The notes: generated by a model from the sequence alone, not told the origin. Counted from the stretch's first letter, positions 10,088-20,546 are shown. The stretch is 64,000 bases of DNA from Stenotrophomonas sp. BIGb0135 (GCF_024810105.1 NZ_JANUDX010000002.1:434001-498000); one strand, 5' to 3'. A program made the numbers and translations.

Positions 10088-10237
10088 ACGACGTGGACAC
10101 AAAGTGGTGCGGTTTTGCCTACTATGGGCAACCCCACCGCGTTGTCCTGCATGAGCGCGTCTTTGCCCGTCGGTTGCCATTGGAGTGCATCGCCGCCTGT
10201 TGCCTGCTGTCCTGCCCACCCCGGCTGGTCCTGATCG

Positions 10238-13200
10238 ATGGGCCAAGGGGGAGGCGGTAGCCGGTGGCGGCCGGCACAACGAAAGGTCTTGCAGCGCGTC
10301 GGCGCGGCGTTGCTGTGGCTGTGCCTGTGCGGGCTGATGTCCTGGCCGCTGTCGGCCCAGGACGGGCCACCGCCGCTGCGCGATTACGCCATCGATGTGT
10401 GGACCTCGCGCAACGGCCTGCCGCACAACTCGCTGCGCGACATCGCGCAGACGCCCGAAGGCCACCTGTGGTTCGCCACGTGGGAAGGCCTGGTGCGCTA
10501 CAACGGCCTGGATTTCACCGTCTTCGACCGCAGCACCAAGCCGGGCCTGCGCGATAACGGCGTGGGCGCGCTGTTCGTCGATCGCGCCGGCGCGCTGTGG
10601 ATCAGCGACTCGCGCGGCAACGTCACCCGGCGCGGCACCGACGGGCGCTGGCAGGTGTTCGAACATGCCCCGGGCGCGCCGGAGGTCCTGATCCAGGCGA
10701 TGCAGATGGACAGCCACGGGCGCCTGTGGCTGCTGTACGAGGGCCAGGGCATCGGCAGCCTCGGCGCGGACGGCACCTTCCAGTACCAGAAGCCACCGGC
10801 GGACGTGCCGATGGCGATGAGCTTCACCAAGCTGGTGGTGGATGCGCAGGACCGGGTATGGGTGGGCACGCTGGATGGCCTGGTGGTGCGCGACAACGAC
10901 GGCGTGCTGCGCCGCGCCCCGGAGAGCTTCGGGCTGGGCCGCGGCCTGGTGTGGCCGTACCGCGCGCCCGACGGGGTGATGTGGATCGTGGCCGGCGAGC
11001 GCGTCTACCGCATGCAGGACGGCCTGCCGCAGCTGCAGCACCGCCTGCCCGGGGTGATGCATATCACCGCGATACTGCAGGACCGGCACGGCGACCTGTG
11101 GCTGGGCACCGAGAACCAGGGCCTGCTGCGCTTGTCGCGGCATGGGCTCGAGCGCCTGCCGAACGGGCTGTCGCTGCCCGGAGGGCGGGTGGTGAGCCTG
11201 CGCGAAGACGCCGAAGGCAGCATCTGGGTGGGCGCCAACGGCGGCCTGTACCGCTTGCGCGAGACCTTGTTCAGCAGCTTCACCGAGCGCGATGGGCTCA
11301 GCGGCGACTACGTGCGCACGGTGCTGGAGGACCAGGACCGGCAACTGTGGATCGGCAGCGCCAACGGCCTGGACCGGCGCGATGCGCAGGGCCGGTTCGT
11401 GCCGGTACGGCTGCACAACAGTGGCGGCAAGACTCCCTCGGTGCTGAGCCTGGCCCAGGACCACGACGGCGACCTGTGGGTGGGCACCTTCGGCGATGGC
11501 GTGTTCCGCCTGGACTCGCACGGGCGCACGCTGCGCATCTACGGCACGGCCGATGGCCTGCCCGGCGGCAACATCCGCGCGATGAGCGTGGACCGCGCCG
11601 GCGCGGTGTGGGCCGGTACCCAGAAGGGCGTGGTGCGGATCGACCGCAGCGGCGTGCACGTGCCCGAGCTGCCGGGGATGCCCGGTGGACTGATCACGGC
11701 GATGACGCACGACGCCGATGGCGCGTTGTGGATCGGCACCATCGAAGGCATCAAGGTGCTGCGCGGCGACCACGTGCAGAGCATCGACCTGGCCCCGCTG
11801 GGAGGCGGGCGCAGCGTGTTCGGTTTCCAGCAGATCGGCGATGCGATGTGGATCAGCAGTGATCGCGGCCTGTACCGCTGGGAAGACGGCACGCTGGCGC
11901 GGGTCGGCCTGGAGCAGGGGATGCCGGTGGACACGGTCTTCCAGCTGGTGCCCGACCGGGTCGGCAATGTCTGGATCAGCAGCAACCGGGGCGTGCTGCG
12001 CACCGACATGGCCATGCTCAACCAGGTCGCCGATGGCCGCGCCAAGCGGGTCGAGGTGGAGCATTACAACGAAATCGACGGCATGGCCAACTCGCAGGCC
12101 AACGGCAGTTCCGGGCCGTCGGCGCTGCTGCGTCAGGACGGCACGTTCTGGGTGGTCACCGCCGGTGGCCTGAGCATGGTCGACCCGTTGCGCCTGCAGC
12201 GCTTCCGCGAGCGCCTCGCCCCGCCGGCGGTGATCGAGAACGTGCTGGTGGATGGCAAGCCACTGCATTGGCAGGGCAGCGACCACAACCGCATTCCCGG
12301 TGGGCGCCGGCTCAGCGTGAGCTATGTCGGCCTGAGCTATCTGATGTCCGAGCGGATCCGCTACCGCACCCGCCTGGCCGGCCTGGACAACGGCTGGATC
12401 GAGCGCGGCCAGCAGCGCAGCGTGGAGTTCATCGGCCTGCCGCCCGGCGACTACACCCTGCACGTATCGGCGGCCCACCCGGGCGGTAGCTGGAGCGACA
12501 GCGAAGCGGTGTGGGAGTTCACCGTCGAACCATTCCTGTGGCAGCGCCGCAGCGTGCAGGCGATCGCCGCCCTGCTGTTGCTGGCCGGGTTGGTCGCGCT
12601 GTACCGCTACCTGATCAACCGCTACAAGGCCAGCAACATCCGCCTGGCGCGGATGGTGGACGAGGCCACCCGCGACCTGCAGGCGCAGACGGTCAACCTG
12701 CAGGCCCTGAACCAGGAAAAGACCGAACTGGCCGACCGCCTGGCGGTGCAGGCCGAGCAGTTCGGGCGCCAGGCGCGCGAGGACGCGTTGACCGGGCTGC
12801 CCAACCGGCGCGCATTCGACGAGGCGCTGGCCCGCGATTTCGCCCGCTCGCAGCGCAGTGGCCACCCGCTGTGCCTGGTGGTGCTGGACATCGACCACTT
12901 CAAGGAGGTCAACGACCAGCACAGCCACAGCGTGGGCGACGTGGTGCTGGTTGAAGTGGCGCGGGTGATCGCCTCGGCCTGTCGCGACTCGGACATGCCG
13001 GCGCGTACCGGTGGCGAAGAGTTCACCCTGCTGCTCAACGACACCCGCCTGGCGGAAGCGGCGCAGGTCTGCGCGCGCCTGCGCGGGCTGTTCCATGACC
13101 ATCCGGACTGGGCCGGCGTGCCGGGCCTGAAGGTGACCTTCAGCGCCGGCCTGGTCGAACTGGATGCCGCCGACCGCACCCCGATGCTGCTCTACCAGCG

Positions 13201-13261
13201 CGCCGACCGTGCGCTGTACCGCGCCAAGAGCGAGGGACGGGACCGCACCGCAATCGGGTAG
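10238..13261 (+). CDS. Beta-propeller/Y_Y_Y sensor diguanylate cyclase
   Basis: Membrane sensor predicted to make cyclic-di-GMP, 1007 residues. A signal peptide or anchor (VGAALLWLCLCGLMSWPLSA) precedes a periplasmic region of many WxG-type Reg_prop blades (repeats such as DLWVGTFGDGVFRL and GAVWAGTQKGVVRI), then a Y_Y_Y domain (about 700-765), a TM helix (about 778-797), a coiled coil, and a C-terminal GGDEF domain. The catalytic motif is GGEEF at 925-929, with an RxxD inhibitory site (RDSD) five residues before it, so the domain looks active and feedback-inhibited. The exact start is uncertain because no clear ribosome binding site is seen. The stop codon TAG is supplied by the GTAG of the first downstream repeat. 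Confidence 0.92.
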   Translation: MGQGGGGSRWRPAQRKVLQRVGAALLWLCLCGLMSWPLSAQDGPPPLRDYAIDVWTSRNGLPHNSLRDIAQTPEGHLWFATWEGLVRYNGLDFTVFDRSTKPGLRDNGVGALFVDRAGALWISDSRGNVTRRGTDGRWQVFEHAPGAPEVLIQAMQMDSHGRLWLLYEGQGIGSLGADGTFQYQKPPADVPMAMSFTKLVVDAQDRVWVGTLDGLVVRDNDGVLRRAPESFGLGRGLVWPYRAPDGVMWIVAGERVYRMQDGLPQLQHRLPGVMHITAILQDRHGDLWLGTENQGLLRLSRHGLERLPNGLSLPGGRVVSLREDAEGSIWVGANGGLYRLRETLFSSFTERDGLSGDYVRTVLEDQDRQLWIGSANGLDRRDAQGRFVPVRLHNSGGKTPSVLSLAQDHDGDLWVGTFGDGVFRLDSHGRTLRIYGTADGLPGGNIRAMSVDRAGAVWAGTQKGVVRIDRSGVHVPELPGMPGGLITAMTHDADGALWIGTIEGIKVLRGDHVQSIDLAPLGGGRSVFGFQQIGDAMWISSDRGLYRWEDGTLARVGLEQGMPVDTVFQLVPDRVGNVWISSNRGVLRTDMAMLNQVADGRAKRVEVEHYNEIDGMANSQANGSSGPSALLRQDGTFWVVTAGGLSMVDPLRLQRFRERLAPPAVIENVLVDGKPLHWQGSDHNRIPGGRRLSVSYVGLSYLMSERIRYRTRLAGLDNGWIERGQQRSVEFIGLPPGDYTLHVSAAHPGGSWSDSEAVWEFTVEPFLWQRRSVQAIAALLLLAGLVALYRYLINRYKASNIRLARMVDEATRDLQAQTVNLQALNQEKTELADRLAVQAEQFGRQAREDALTGLPNRRAFDEALARDFARSQRSGHPLCLVVLDIDHFKEVNDQHSHSVGDVVLVEVARVIASACRDSDMPARTGGEEFTLLLNDTRLAEAAQVCARLRGLFHDHPDWAGVPGLKVTFSAGLVELDAADRTPMLLYQRADRALYRAKSEGRDRTAIG

Positions 13262-13479
13262 AGCCGACCGCTGGCCGGCTGCGCGCAGTGATCGATACAT
13301 CCGTAGAGCCGACCGTTGGTCGGCTGCGCGCGATGATCGATACACCCGTAGAGCCGACCGTTGGTCGGCTGCGCGAGATGATCGATATACCCGTAGAGCC
13401 GCCCGTTGGTCGGCTGCGCGCGATGGGGGATGTGCAGGCGGTTGGCGCTGAAGAGCAGCCGACCAACGGTCGGCTCTAC
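13258..13479. repeat. GTAG palindrome array, 45-bp period
   Basis: GTAG units start at 13258, 13303, 13348 and 13393, with a 45-bp period. Each holds an AGCCGACC...GGTCGGCTGC palindrome and a conserved spacer CGCGC-GATGATCGATACACC. The last unit is followed by GGGGATGTGCAGGCGG and an inverted unit ending CTAC at 13476-13479. The first unit provides the stop codon of the GGDEF gene. Confidence 0.88.
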
Positions 13480-13618
13480 GGTCACGGCCACGTGGTGGCG
13501 ATGGTGCAGAACAGCTTGGCGGTCTGCTCGGTGTCGTACACCGCGCTGTTCGCTTCGTCGGCATCCCAGCCCAGGCCCGCGGCGGTGGCCGCGCGTAAGA
13601 GCACGGTCTGGCCATAGA
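13393..13618. repeat. 226-bp imperfect tandem duplication, left copy
   Basis: This block matches 13653-13877 at an offset of 259-260 bases. Hand alignment gives about 18 differences, roughly 92 percent identity. The block contains one direct GTAG unit, the spacer GATGTGCAGGCGGTTGGCG, one inverted GTAG unit and about 137 bases of the rnt 3' coding end. The two copies are separated by the remnant of another GTAG unit (GGACGGCTGCGCGCGGTGATCGATACAC). Confidence 0.85.
13482..13618 (-). pseudogene. Truncated duplicate of the rnt 3' end
   Basis: On the minus strand this encodes about 44 residues matching the RNase T C-terminus ([20 protein letters not shown] onward) in an uninterrupted frame ending in TGA. 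It lacks the first four fifths of the gene, including Exo I and Exo II. The catalytic His of the Exo III motif, present in rnt as HSAVYDTE, is Asn here. No start codon or ribosome binding site belongs to it. It is best read as a dead by-product of the local duplication of rnt's tail together with its GTAG repeats. Confidence 0.85.
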
Positions 13619-13652
13619 CCGTGGACGGCTGCGCGCGGTGATCGATACACCG

Positions 13653-14406
<754 letters not shown>

Positions 14407-14450
14407 CTACCAGAGCAGCTTGAACGGGCCGTTTCAGGGCCGGCTGCGTG

Positions 14451-15203
14451 TCAGCAACCGGCCGGCTGTTCGGCGCCGATCACGCCAGCGGCAAGCAGTT
14501 GCGCTAGGAGCGCGCGACCGTCCGGTTCCAGATCCGGCAGGGCCAGGCCATGCTGGTCTGCCAGGTGCTGCAGGTGCTCGGCGCCGCTGCGGGGTAGGGC
14601 GGTGTCCATCTGCTCCAGCAGTTGCCAGGCCAGCGCGCTCAACTGGGAGAACACGACGGTGCCGTCCGGCGCGCGGCGTGCGAGCAGGAAGGTGGGCTGC
14701 ACGGGCGCGAGAGCCGGCTGGCAAGCGCGGCCCAGCTGCGGCACGGGCCAGCGGTAAGCCAGCGGCCAGGCCAGCGACGCGCGTCGCAGCCGGGTCGACC
14801 ACGGATCCATGCCCGGCTCCGGCGCCGGCAACGGTGACGCATCCAGGCCCTGCAAGGCCTGTTCGACCCATTCGTAATGCGCCAGTTCGGCAAGAAACGG
14901 CCGGGGCAGATCGTCCACCGCCTGCAGCCAGGCGACGAACTCGGCCGCCACCTCGGTGAACAGCGGTGAGGCGCAGCGGTATGTGACGAAATAGCGTCGG
15001 CACAGCGCCGCCCATTCGTCGTCGTCCAGCACCTGCAGCAGCACCGGGAAGCTGCCGGCCAACAGCGCCTGCAGGGTGTTGAACAGCAGGTCGCGATAGA
15101 CCTGCAGGCGTGTCTCGTCCAGCCCGGCCGGGGCCGGCTGGTGCTGCGGATCGCGCAGGTGCGCGGTCAGGGCCCACTGCTGCGCGCGCAGGGTGTCGCT
15201 CAT
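14451..15203 (-). CDS. HvfC/BufC-family partner of the DUF692 enzyme (DUF2063)
   Basis: This 250-residue protein begins with the DUF2063 putative DNA-binding-like domain ([28 protein letters not shown]) and has a conserved middle segment ([15 protein letters not shown]) typical of MbnC/HvfC/BufC partner proteins. In characterised systems such proteins form a heterodimer with the DUF692 iron enzyme and recruit the precursor peptide. The ATG at 15203 overlaps the stop of the DUF692 gene (ATGA), so the two are translationally coupled. A direct DNA-binding role is not implied by the domain name. The family call is firm; the function is inferred from studied homologues. Confidence 0.88.
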   Translation of the reverse strand: MSDTLRAQQWALTAHLRDPQHQPAPAGLDETRLQVYRDLLFNTLQALLAGSFPVLLQVLDDDEWAALCRRYFVTYRCASPLFTEVAAEFVAWLQAVDDLPRPFLAELAHYEWVEQALQGLDASPLPAPEPGMDPWSTRLRRASLAWPLAYRWPVPQLGRACQPALAPVQPTFLLARRAPDGTVVFSQLSALAWQLLEQMDTALPRSGAEHLQHLADQHGLALPDLEPDGRALLAQLLAAGVIGAEQPAGC

Positions 15204-16078
15204 GCCGCCACCTCACCTGCGCTGCGGTCGAGGATGCGCCGGACCTGGTGCAGTTCCTGGCGCAGCTCTGCATAGGGCGGGATATTGAAATCGCGTTCGA
15301 GCAGGGTCGGGCGCGGCCCGAAACGGGCGCAGGCGTCGCGCAACAGGGCCCAGACCGGATCGGTCACCGGGCTGCCATGGGTATCGATCTTCAGGTCGGC
15401 CGCCGCATCGAAGTGGCCGGCGACGTGCATGCACACCACGCGCTCGGCGGGCAGGCCGGCAAGGAAGGCGCTGGCATCGAAGCCATGGTTGGTGGCGTTG
15501 ACGTAGACGTTGTTGACGTCCAGCAGCAGGTCGCAGTCGGCCTCGGCCAGCACCGCGCGGGTGAAGTCCAGCTCGCTCATCGCCGCGTGCGGGGTGAGGT
15601 AGGTCGATACGTTCTCCACCGCGATCCGGCGCCCGAGGCGGTCCTGCACCTGGGCGATGCGGTGGGCGGTGTGGCGCACGGCTTCCTCGGTGAACGGCAG
15701 TGGCAGCAGGTCGTAGAGGTGGCCGTCGTCGCTGCAGTAGCTGAGGTGTTCGCTGTACAGCACCGCCTGGTGCCGGCGCAGGAAGCGGTCTACCTGGTCG
15801 AGGAAATCCATGTCCAGCGGTGCGCTGCCGCCGAGCGACAGCGACAGCCCATGGCAGGTGAGGGGATAGCGTGCGCCGAGTGCCTGCAGGCGCTCGGCCC
15901 AGATGCCCCCCAGGCCGATCCAGTTTTCCGGCGCGCATTCGAGGAAGTCGATGTCGCCGGCCGGTGCACGGTCCAGGTCATCGAGCAGCGCGCGGCGCAG
16001 CCCCAGCCCCACCGCCGCCGCGGGCAGCGACGCTGGGCCAAGGGCGGCGGGTTCAGCGCTGGGGTCAGTGCCTGGCAC
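15200..16078 (-). CDS. HvfB/BufB-family DUF692 multinuclear iron enzyme
   Basis: MbnB-like TIM-barrel oxygenase predicted to modify cysteines of the adjacent precursor peptide. Candidate metal ligands are all visible: His76 ([10 protein letters not shown]), [33 protein letters not shown] and LERDFNIP. From the chosen GTG the protein has 292 residues, normal for the family. That GTG overlaps the precursor gene by 14 bases and has GAAGG upstream; the longer open frame is only the precursor region in another frame. Characterised relatives (HvfB of Haemophilus, BufB of Caulobacter, MbnB) use a di/tri-iron site to install oxazolone-thioamide or thiooxazole groups that bind copper. The exact product here is unknown. 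Confidence 0.88.
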   Translation of the reverse strand: MPGTDPSAEPAALGPASLPAAAVGLGLRRALLDDLDRAPAGDIDFLECAPENWIGLGGIWAERLQALGARYPLTCHGLSLSLGGSAPLDMDFLDQVDRFLRRHQAVLYSEHLSYCSDDGHLYDLLPLPFTEEAVRHTAHRIAQVQDRLGRRIAVENVSTYLTPHAAMSELDFTRAVLAEADCDLLLDVNNVYVNATNHGFDASAFLAGLPAERVVCMHVAGHFDAAADLKIDTHGSPVTDPVWALLRDACARFGPRPTLLERDFNIPPYAELRQELHQVRRILDRSAGEVAA

Positions 16079-16421
16079 CGCACTTGCCTTCGCCGCACTT
16101 GCCTTCGGCCCCCTTCCTGTCGCCCGCCCTGGGCGCCGGGGCGGGTCTGGTCTTGCCCTTGTCGGCCCCGCACGCGCCTTCGCCACATTTGCCCTCGGCG
16201 CCCTTGCCGGCCGCCGCCGTGGTCGTGCCGGCGCCGCACTTGCCTTCCCCGCATTTGCCCTCGGCCGCCTTGTCGGCCGTCTTCGGCGCGGCCTGCGTGG
16301 CCAGGGCATAGCCCTGCACCAGATCGGTCATCGACAGCGCCGATGCGGTCGCGCTCATGCCAAGGCTGCCGGCCAACGTGGCGCAGGTCAGCAGGCCGAT
16401 GCGGGGGCGGGTCTTGTTCAT
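16065..16421 (-). CDS. Cys-rich HvfA/bufferin-type precursor peptide
   Basis: Precursor of a ribosomally made, exported copper-binding peptide (family inference). The 118-residue protein has a Sec-type signal peptide (hydrophobic about 8-28, cleavage near ATASA) and then three near-identical modules EGKCGEGxCGA with cysteines at 57/62, 79/84 and 109/114, separated by Ala/Lys/Thr linkers. EGKCG repeats are the hallmark of HvfA and the BufA2 class. The ATG at 16421 has AAGGA about 10 bases upstream. The gene is followed by overlapping DUF692 and DUF2063 genes, the defining neighbourhood. No DoxX-type BufD gene is present here. Automated annotation often calls such genes low-complexity hypotheticals. 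Confidence 0.87.
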   Translation of the reverse strand: MNKTRPRIGLLTCATLAGSLGMSATASALSMTDLVQGYALATQAAPKTADKAAEGKCGEGKCGAGTTTAAAGKGAEGKCGEGACGADKGKTRPAPAPRAGDRKGAEGKCGEGKCGARH

Positions 16422-16514
16422 GCAGGGAATCCTTGGAAGGGCACGGGGCCGGAGAGAGGCCTGCGGAGCATGCCGGATTGGCGGCGCGTGGGGAACATCC
16501 GGGCGGTCCCCAAA

Positions 16515-16541
16515 CGAAAGAAGCGCCGGTTGCCCGGCGCT
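16515..16541 (-). terminator. Probable terminator of the rcnB-like gene
   Basis: On the minus strand AGCGCCGG-GCAA-CCGGCGCT (8-bp perfect stem, 16522-16541) is followed by TCTTTCGTTTG. The T tract is interrupted, so termination may be partial. It lies between the rcnB-like gene and the precursor peptide gene. Confidence 0.6.
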
Positions 16542-16568
16542 CCTGGAGATCACACCAACGGCCCGGGC

Positions 16569-16904
16569 TCAGCGCCCGTTGAGCACCACGTCGGCGATCA
16601 GCCCGGTGGCGGCGGCGATCAGCACGTAGCGGCCATCGACATGGCGCCATTGCTGGCCACGGCCAGGCGCGCGCAGGCCGTGGCGCTTGTAGTCGCGCAC
16701 GTAGTCGCCGCGATGGTCGCGCTGGAGGTGGCCACCGCGACGGGGCGGCTCGTGCCGGTCGTGGCCGCGCGGGTTGGCGTGGTTGCGGTCCTGTTGCCCG
16801 TGGCGGTCGCGGTTGTCGCGATCGGGGTGGTGGTCAGGGCCGGCAAAGGCCGATCCGCTGGCGAGAAGGGTCAACGACAAGGTGGCGGCGAGCAGGCGTT
16901 TCAT
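16569..16904 (-). CDS. RcnB-family exported His-rich protein
   Basis: Small periplasmic protein of 111 residues. It has a signal peptide (MKRLLAATLSLTLLASGSAFA), a His/Arg/Asp-rich middle (HHPDRDNRDRHGQQ) and a C-terminal RcnB-type block (GLRAPGRGQQWRHVDGRYVL, then IAAATGLIADVV). E. coli RcnB influences nickel/cobalt homeostasis; most relatives are uncharacterised. It lies upstream of the EGKCG precursor on the same strand, 147 bases away with a likely terminator between, so it is probably its own unit. A metal-related role beside a copper-peptide operon is suggestive only. Confidence 0.8.
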   Translation of the reverse strand: MKRLLAATLSLTLLASGSAFAGPDHHPDRDNRDRHGQQDRNHANPRGHDRHEPPRRGGHLQRDHRGDYVRDYKRHGLRAPGRGQQWRHVDGRYVLIAAATGLIADVVLNGR

Positions 16905-16977
16905 GGGGAGATCCTTCCGGGAGCGGTGGGTTTCAACCGCAGCTCCAGACTCGGATTTTCTGCATGAACAGGCAATT

Positions 16978-17005
16978 AAAAAGGCCGATACGCGGGTATC
17001 GGCCT
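16978..17005 (-). terminator. Rho-independent terminator of the pst-phoU operon
   Basis: On the minus strand AGGCCGATAC-CCGC-GTATCGGCCT (10-bp perfect stem, 16982-17005) is followed by TTTTTAATTGCC. It sits 32 bases after the phoU stop. Confidence 0.88.
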
Positions 17006-17036
17006 GTAACGACGTGTATCGGGCGGGGCGAACGGC

Positions 17037-17741
17037 TTACAACTGTTCGCCACTGGTTTCGTCGGCCTTCGCGCGCGGCGGCAGCACCTGCTCGCCGTGC
17101 ACCAGGAACCACACGTTCTCGGCGATGTTGGTGGCATGGTCGCCCACGCGCTCCAGGTTCTTGGCCATGAACAGCAGGTGCGTGCACGGGGTGATGTTGC
17201 GCGGGTCTTCCATCATGTAGGTCAGCAGCTCGCGGAACAGCGCGGTGTACTGCGCGTCCAGGCGCGCGTCGTCATCGCGCAGGGCCAGGGCGGCGGCGGC
17301 GTCGTTGTCGCGGTAGGCCTGGATGGCGCGGCGAACCTGCTCGGCGGCCAGCCGGCCAAGCGAGCGCAGACCTTCGATCTGCGGCAGCGGCGGCACCTTG
17401 CTCAGCGCGATCGAACGCTTGGCCACGTTGGCGGCGTAGTCGCCGATGCGTTCGATGTCGGCCGGGATGCGCAGGCCGGCGAGGATCTCGCGCAGGTCGC
17501 GGGCCATCGGGCCACGCAGCGCCAGACGCATCACGTCGTGGCTGATCTGCTGTTCCAGCGCGTCGATCGCTTCATCGTTGGCGATGATGCGATGGGCGGC
17601 GTGGTCGTCGCGCTTTTCGATGACGTCCATGGACGCCTCGAGCTGGGCGACGGCCATCTCGCCCATGCGCACGATCTCGGCCACCAGGCGCTGCTGCTCT
17701 TCGTCGTAACTTTTGACGATGTGGTCGTTGGGAATGCTCAT
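17037..17741 (-). CDS. phoU: Phosphate-specific transport regulator PhoU
   Basis: Cytoplasmic regulator that signals Pi sufficiency from the Pst transporter to the PhoR kinase. The 234 residues form the two PhoU three-helix repeats; metal-binding-like motifs are visible in each half (IERIGDYAANVAKRS and LERVGDHATNIAEN). Length matches E. coli PhoU (241). It is the last gene of the pstSCAB-phoU operon, 35 bases after pstB, and is followed by a strong terminator. phoBR are not in the window. Confidence 0.97.
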   Translation of the reverse strand: MSIPNDHIVKSYDEEQQRLVAEIVRMGEMAVAQLEASMDVIEKRDDHAAHRIIANDEAIDALEQQISHDVMRLALRGPMARDLREILAGLRIPADIERIGDYAANVAKRSIALSKVPPLPQIEGLRSLGRLAAEQVRRAIQAYRDNDAAAALALRDDDARLDAQYTALFRELLTYMMEDPRNITPCTHLLFMAKNLERVGDHATNIAENVWFLVHGEQVLPPRAKADETSGEQL

Positions 17742-17776
17742 GCGGTTCTATCCAGAGGTTCGTGGGCGGGCCGGAA

Positions 17777-18634
17777 TCAGCCGAAGCGGCCGGTGATGTA
17801 GTCTTCGGTCTGCTGCTTGCTGGGCTGCGAGAAGATCACTTCGGTGCGGTCGTGTTCGATCAGGTCGCCCAGGTACATGAAGGCGGTGTAGTCGGACACG
17901 CGCGCGGCCTGCTGCATGTTGTGGGTGACGATGACGATGGTGTAATCGTGCTTGAGCTCTTCGACCAGTTGCTCGATGCGGCTGGTGGAGATCGGGTCCA
18001 GCGCCGAGGTCGGTTCGTCCAGCAGCAGGACGTCCGGGCGCAGGGCCACGGCGCGGGCGATGCACAGACGCTGCTGCTGGCCACCGGACAGGCCCAGCGC
18101 GCTCTGGTTGAGCTTGTCCTTCACTTCGTCCCACAGCGCGCCCTGGCGCAGCGCCTGTTCGACGCGCACGGTCATGTCGGCCTTGGACAGCTTTTCGTGG
18201 TGGCGGATGCCGTAGGCGACGTTCTCGAAGATGGTCATCGGGAACGGCACCGGCTTCTGGAACACCATGCCGACCTTGCTGCGCAGGCGGTTCATCGGGT
18301 ACTTCGGCGAGAGGATGTTCTCCCCGTCCAGCAGCACTTCGCCGCGCGCTTCCAGCTTGGGGTACAGCGCGTAGATGCGGTTGAAGATGCGCAGCAGGGT
18401 GGACTTGCCGCAGCCGGACGGGCCGATCAGCGCGGTGACGCGCTTCTCGGGGATTTCCAGCTCGATGTTCTTCAGGGCGTGGAATTTGTCGTAGTAGAAG
18501 TCCAGCCCGCGCGCGGCCAGCTTGATCGGCGCCGGGGTCTGCAGGCTTTCATGCGAGGCCGGGACCACGATGCGCTGCATCGGCACGGCGTTGGAGAGGT
18601 CGTTCATGGCGAGGTCCGCGGAAAGGTCAGTCAT
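17777..18634 (-). CDS. pstB: Phosphate ABC transporter ATPase PstB
   Basis: ATPase of the high-affinity phosphate importer. The 285-residue protein contains Walker [10 protein letters not shown], signature [14 protein letters not shown], Walker [13 protein letters not shown] and the PstB-typical [21 protein letters not shown] and [21 protein letters not shown]. It starts 8 bases inside the end of pstA. An internal Met (MNDLSN, residue 10) is an alternative start. The C-terminus [10 protein letters not shown] is characteristic of PstB. Confidence 0.97.
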   Translation of the reverse strand: MTDLSADLAMNDLSNAVPMQRIVVPASHESLQTPAPIKLAARGLDFYYDKFHALKNIELEIPEKRVTALIGPSGCGKSTLLRIFNRIYALYPKLEARGEVLLDGENILSPKYPMNRLRSKVGMVFQKPVPFPMTIFENVAYGIRHHEKLSKADMTVRVEQALRQGALWDEVKDKLNQSALGLSGGQQQRLCIARAVALRPDVLLLDEPTSALDPISTSRIEQLVEELKHDYTIVIVTHNMQQAARVSDYTAFMYLGDLIEHDRTEVIFSQPSKQQTEDYITGRFG

Positions 18635-19502
18635 GGGAGATACGGTTGCGCAGCAGGATGCCGCGCGCGGAGAGGCTGACCAGCAGGACGAACACGGTCA
18701 GCACCAGCGCACCGGCCCAGGCCAGCGTCTGCCAGGATTCATACGGGCTGCCGGCGAACTGGTTCATCACCACCGGCACCGAGGCCATCGGCTGGAACAC
18801 GTTGCTGTTCCAGTACTGGTTGCCGAAGGCGGTGAACAGCAGCGGGGCGGTCTCGCCGGAGATGCGGGCCAGCGCCAGCAGGATGCCGGTGACGATGCCG
18901 GCGGCGGCACTGCGGTACAGCACCTGCACGGTCACCTTCCACTGCGGGATGCCCAGCGACAGCGCCGCTTCGCGCATCTGCGAGGGCACCAGGCGCAGCA
19001 TCTCATCGGTGGTGCGCACCACCACCGGCAGCACGATGAAGGCCAGCGACAGCGCACCGGCGAAGGCCGAGAACTGCCCGCCGGTCTGCATCACGTACAG
19101 GGTGTAGACGAACAGACCCAGCACGATGGAGGGCGCCGACAGCAGGATGTCGTTGACGAAGCGGACCACCGTGCCGGCCTTGCGGAAGTTGCCGTACTCG
19201 GCCAGCCAGGTGCCGGCGAGCACGCCGAGCGGGGTGCCGATCGCGATCGCCAGGCCACACATCACGGCACTGCCGAAGAACGCATTGGCCAGGCCGCCGT
19301 CCTGCATCGGCGGCGGTGTCATCTTGGTGAACAGGTCCAGGTTGATCCCGGCCAGGCCCTTGGAGGCCAGCGTCCACAGAATCCAGCCGAGGAAGAACAG
19401 GCCGAACAGGGCGGTCAGGCAGGACAACAGCAGCGCGACCACGTTGACGATGCGGCGGCGCAGGTACAGCGGCTGGGAAGCGGTGTTGACGACGGCGGAC
19501 AT
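18627..19502 (-). CDS. pstA: Phosphate ABC transporter permease PstA
   Basis: Inner membrane permease of the Pst system, 291 residues with about six TM helices starting with [21 protein letters not shown]. The ABC-coupling EAA-like loop is [25 protein letters not shown]. It overlaps pstC by one base (TGATG) and pstB by 8 bases, so the four genes pstC-pstA-pstB-phoU form one tightly packed transcript. Length and topology are standard for PstA. Confidence 0.96.
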   Translation of the reverse strand: MSAVVNTASQPLYLRRRIVNVVALLLSCLTALFGLFFLGWILWTLASKGLAGINLDLFTKMTPPPMQDGGLANAFFGSAVMCGLAIAIGTPLGVLAGTWLAEYGNFRKAGTVVRFVNDILLSAPSIVLGLFVYTLYVMQTGGQFSAFAGALSLAFIVLPVVVRTTDEMLRLVPSQMREAALSLGIPQWKVTVQVLYRSAAAGIVTGILLALARISGETAPLLFTAFGNQYWNSNVFQPMASVPVVMNQFAGSPYESWQTLAWAGALVLTVFVLLVSLSARGILLRNRISHD

Positions 19503-20470
19503 CAGTTGCCCTCCTTGCGGGACAGACGCATCAGCATCAGGCGGGCGATCGCCAGTACGACGAAGGTGACGATGAACAGGACGAAGCCGAGCAGCAGCAG
19601 CGCCGAGCGGTAGGTTTCGGTGGCTTCGCCGAAGTCATTGGCGATCAGCGCGGCGATGGTGGTGCCGGGCTCCAGCAGCGACGGCGACAGGCGCACGCTG
19701 TTGCCGATCACGAAGGCCACCGCCATGGTTTCGCCGAGCGCGCGGCCCAGGCCGAGGAAGATGCCGCCGATCACCGCCGAGCGGGTGTAGGGCAGCACGA
19801 TGTCCCAGCTGACTTCCCACTTGGTGGAGCCCAGCGCATACGCCGATTCCTTCAGGCGGGTCGGCACGGTGAGGAACACTTCGCGCATCACCGAGGAGAT
19901 GAAGGGGATGACCATGATCGCCAGCACGAAGCCGGCGGTGAGCACGCCGATGCCCAGCGGCGGGCCCTGGAACAGCGGGCCGATGATCGGCCACTCGCCC
20001 AGGGTTTCGTTGAGCGTGGGCGTGACGTACTCGGTCATCACCGGGACCAGCACGAACAGGCCCCACATGCCGTAGATGATCGAGGGGATGCCGGCCAGCA
20101 GTTCGATCGCGGTACCGATCGGCCCGCGCAACCAGCGCGGCGCCACCTCGGTGAGGAAGAAGGCGATGCCGAAGCTCACCGGTACGGCGATGACCATCGC
20201 GATCAACGCGGTGACCAGGGTGCCGTAGATCGGGGCGAGGGCGCCGAATTTGTTCTCGACCGGATTCCATTCGGAGGAGTAGAAGAAGCTCAGGCCCTGT
20301 TCCTGCAGGGCATGGCGACCGCCCCACAGCATCGAGAGCGCAGCGCAGGCCAGGGCGGCCAGCACCAGGATGACGGTGGCGATCAGCACCCAGCGGAACA
20401 GCTTGTCGTTGCGGGCATCGCGCAGGTCGCGGGTGGACGGTGCGGGGACTGGCTGGGCAATGGCATTCAT
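19502..20470 (-). CDS. pstC: Phosphate ABC transporter permease PstC
   Basis: Inner membrane permease partner of PstA, 322 residues. The first TM segment is at about 27-50 (VLIATVILVLAALACAALSMLW), with PstC-typical FFYSSEWNPVENKFGALAPIYGTL following it. The coupling loop is LKESAYALGSTKWEVSWDIVLPYTRSA. The ATG at 20470 is 109 bases after the pstS stop; a strong hairpin in that gap may lower the expression of pstC relative to pstS. Confidence 0.96.
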   Translation of the reverse strand: MNAIAQPVPAPSTRDLRDARNDKLFRWVLIATVILVLAALACAALSMLWGGRHALQEQGLSFFYSSEWNPVENKFGALAPIYGTLVTALIAMVIAVPVSFGIAFFLTEVAPRWLRGPIGTAIELLAGIPSIIYGMWGLFVLVPVMTEYVTPTLNETLGEWPIIGPLFQGPPLGIGVLTAGFVLAIMVIPFISSVMREVFLTVPTRLKESAYALGSTKWEVSWDIVLPYTRSAVIGGIFLGLGRALGETMAVAFVIGNSVRLSPSLLEPGTTIAALIANDFGEATETYRSALLLLGFVLFIVTFVVLAIARLMLMRLSRKEGN

Positions 20471-20546
20471 GGCAAAGGCTGGGGCCCAAAATGAGGTGAG
20501 GTAGTGCCAGGCCGGGCCTGGCAGAACGGTGGCATGGTGCGAAGCA

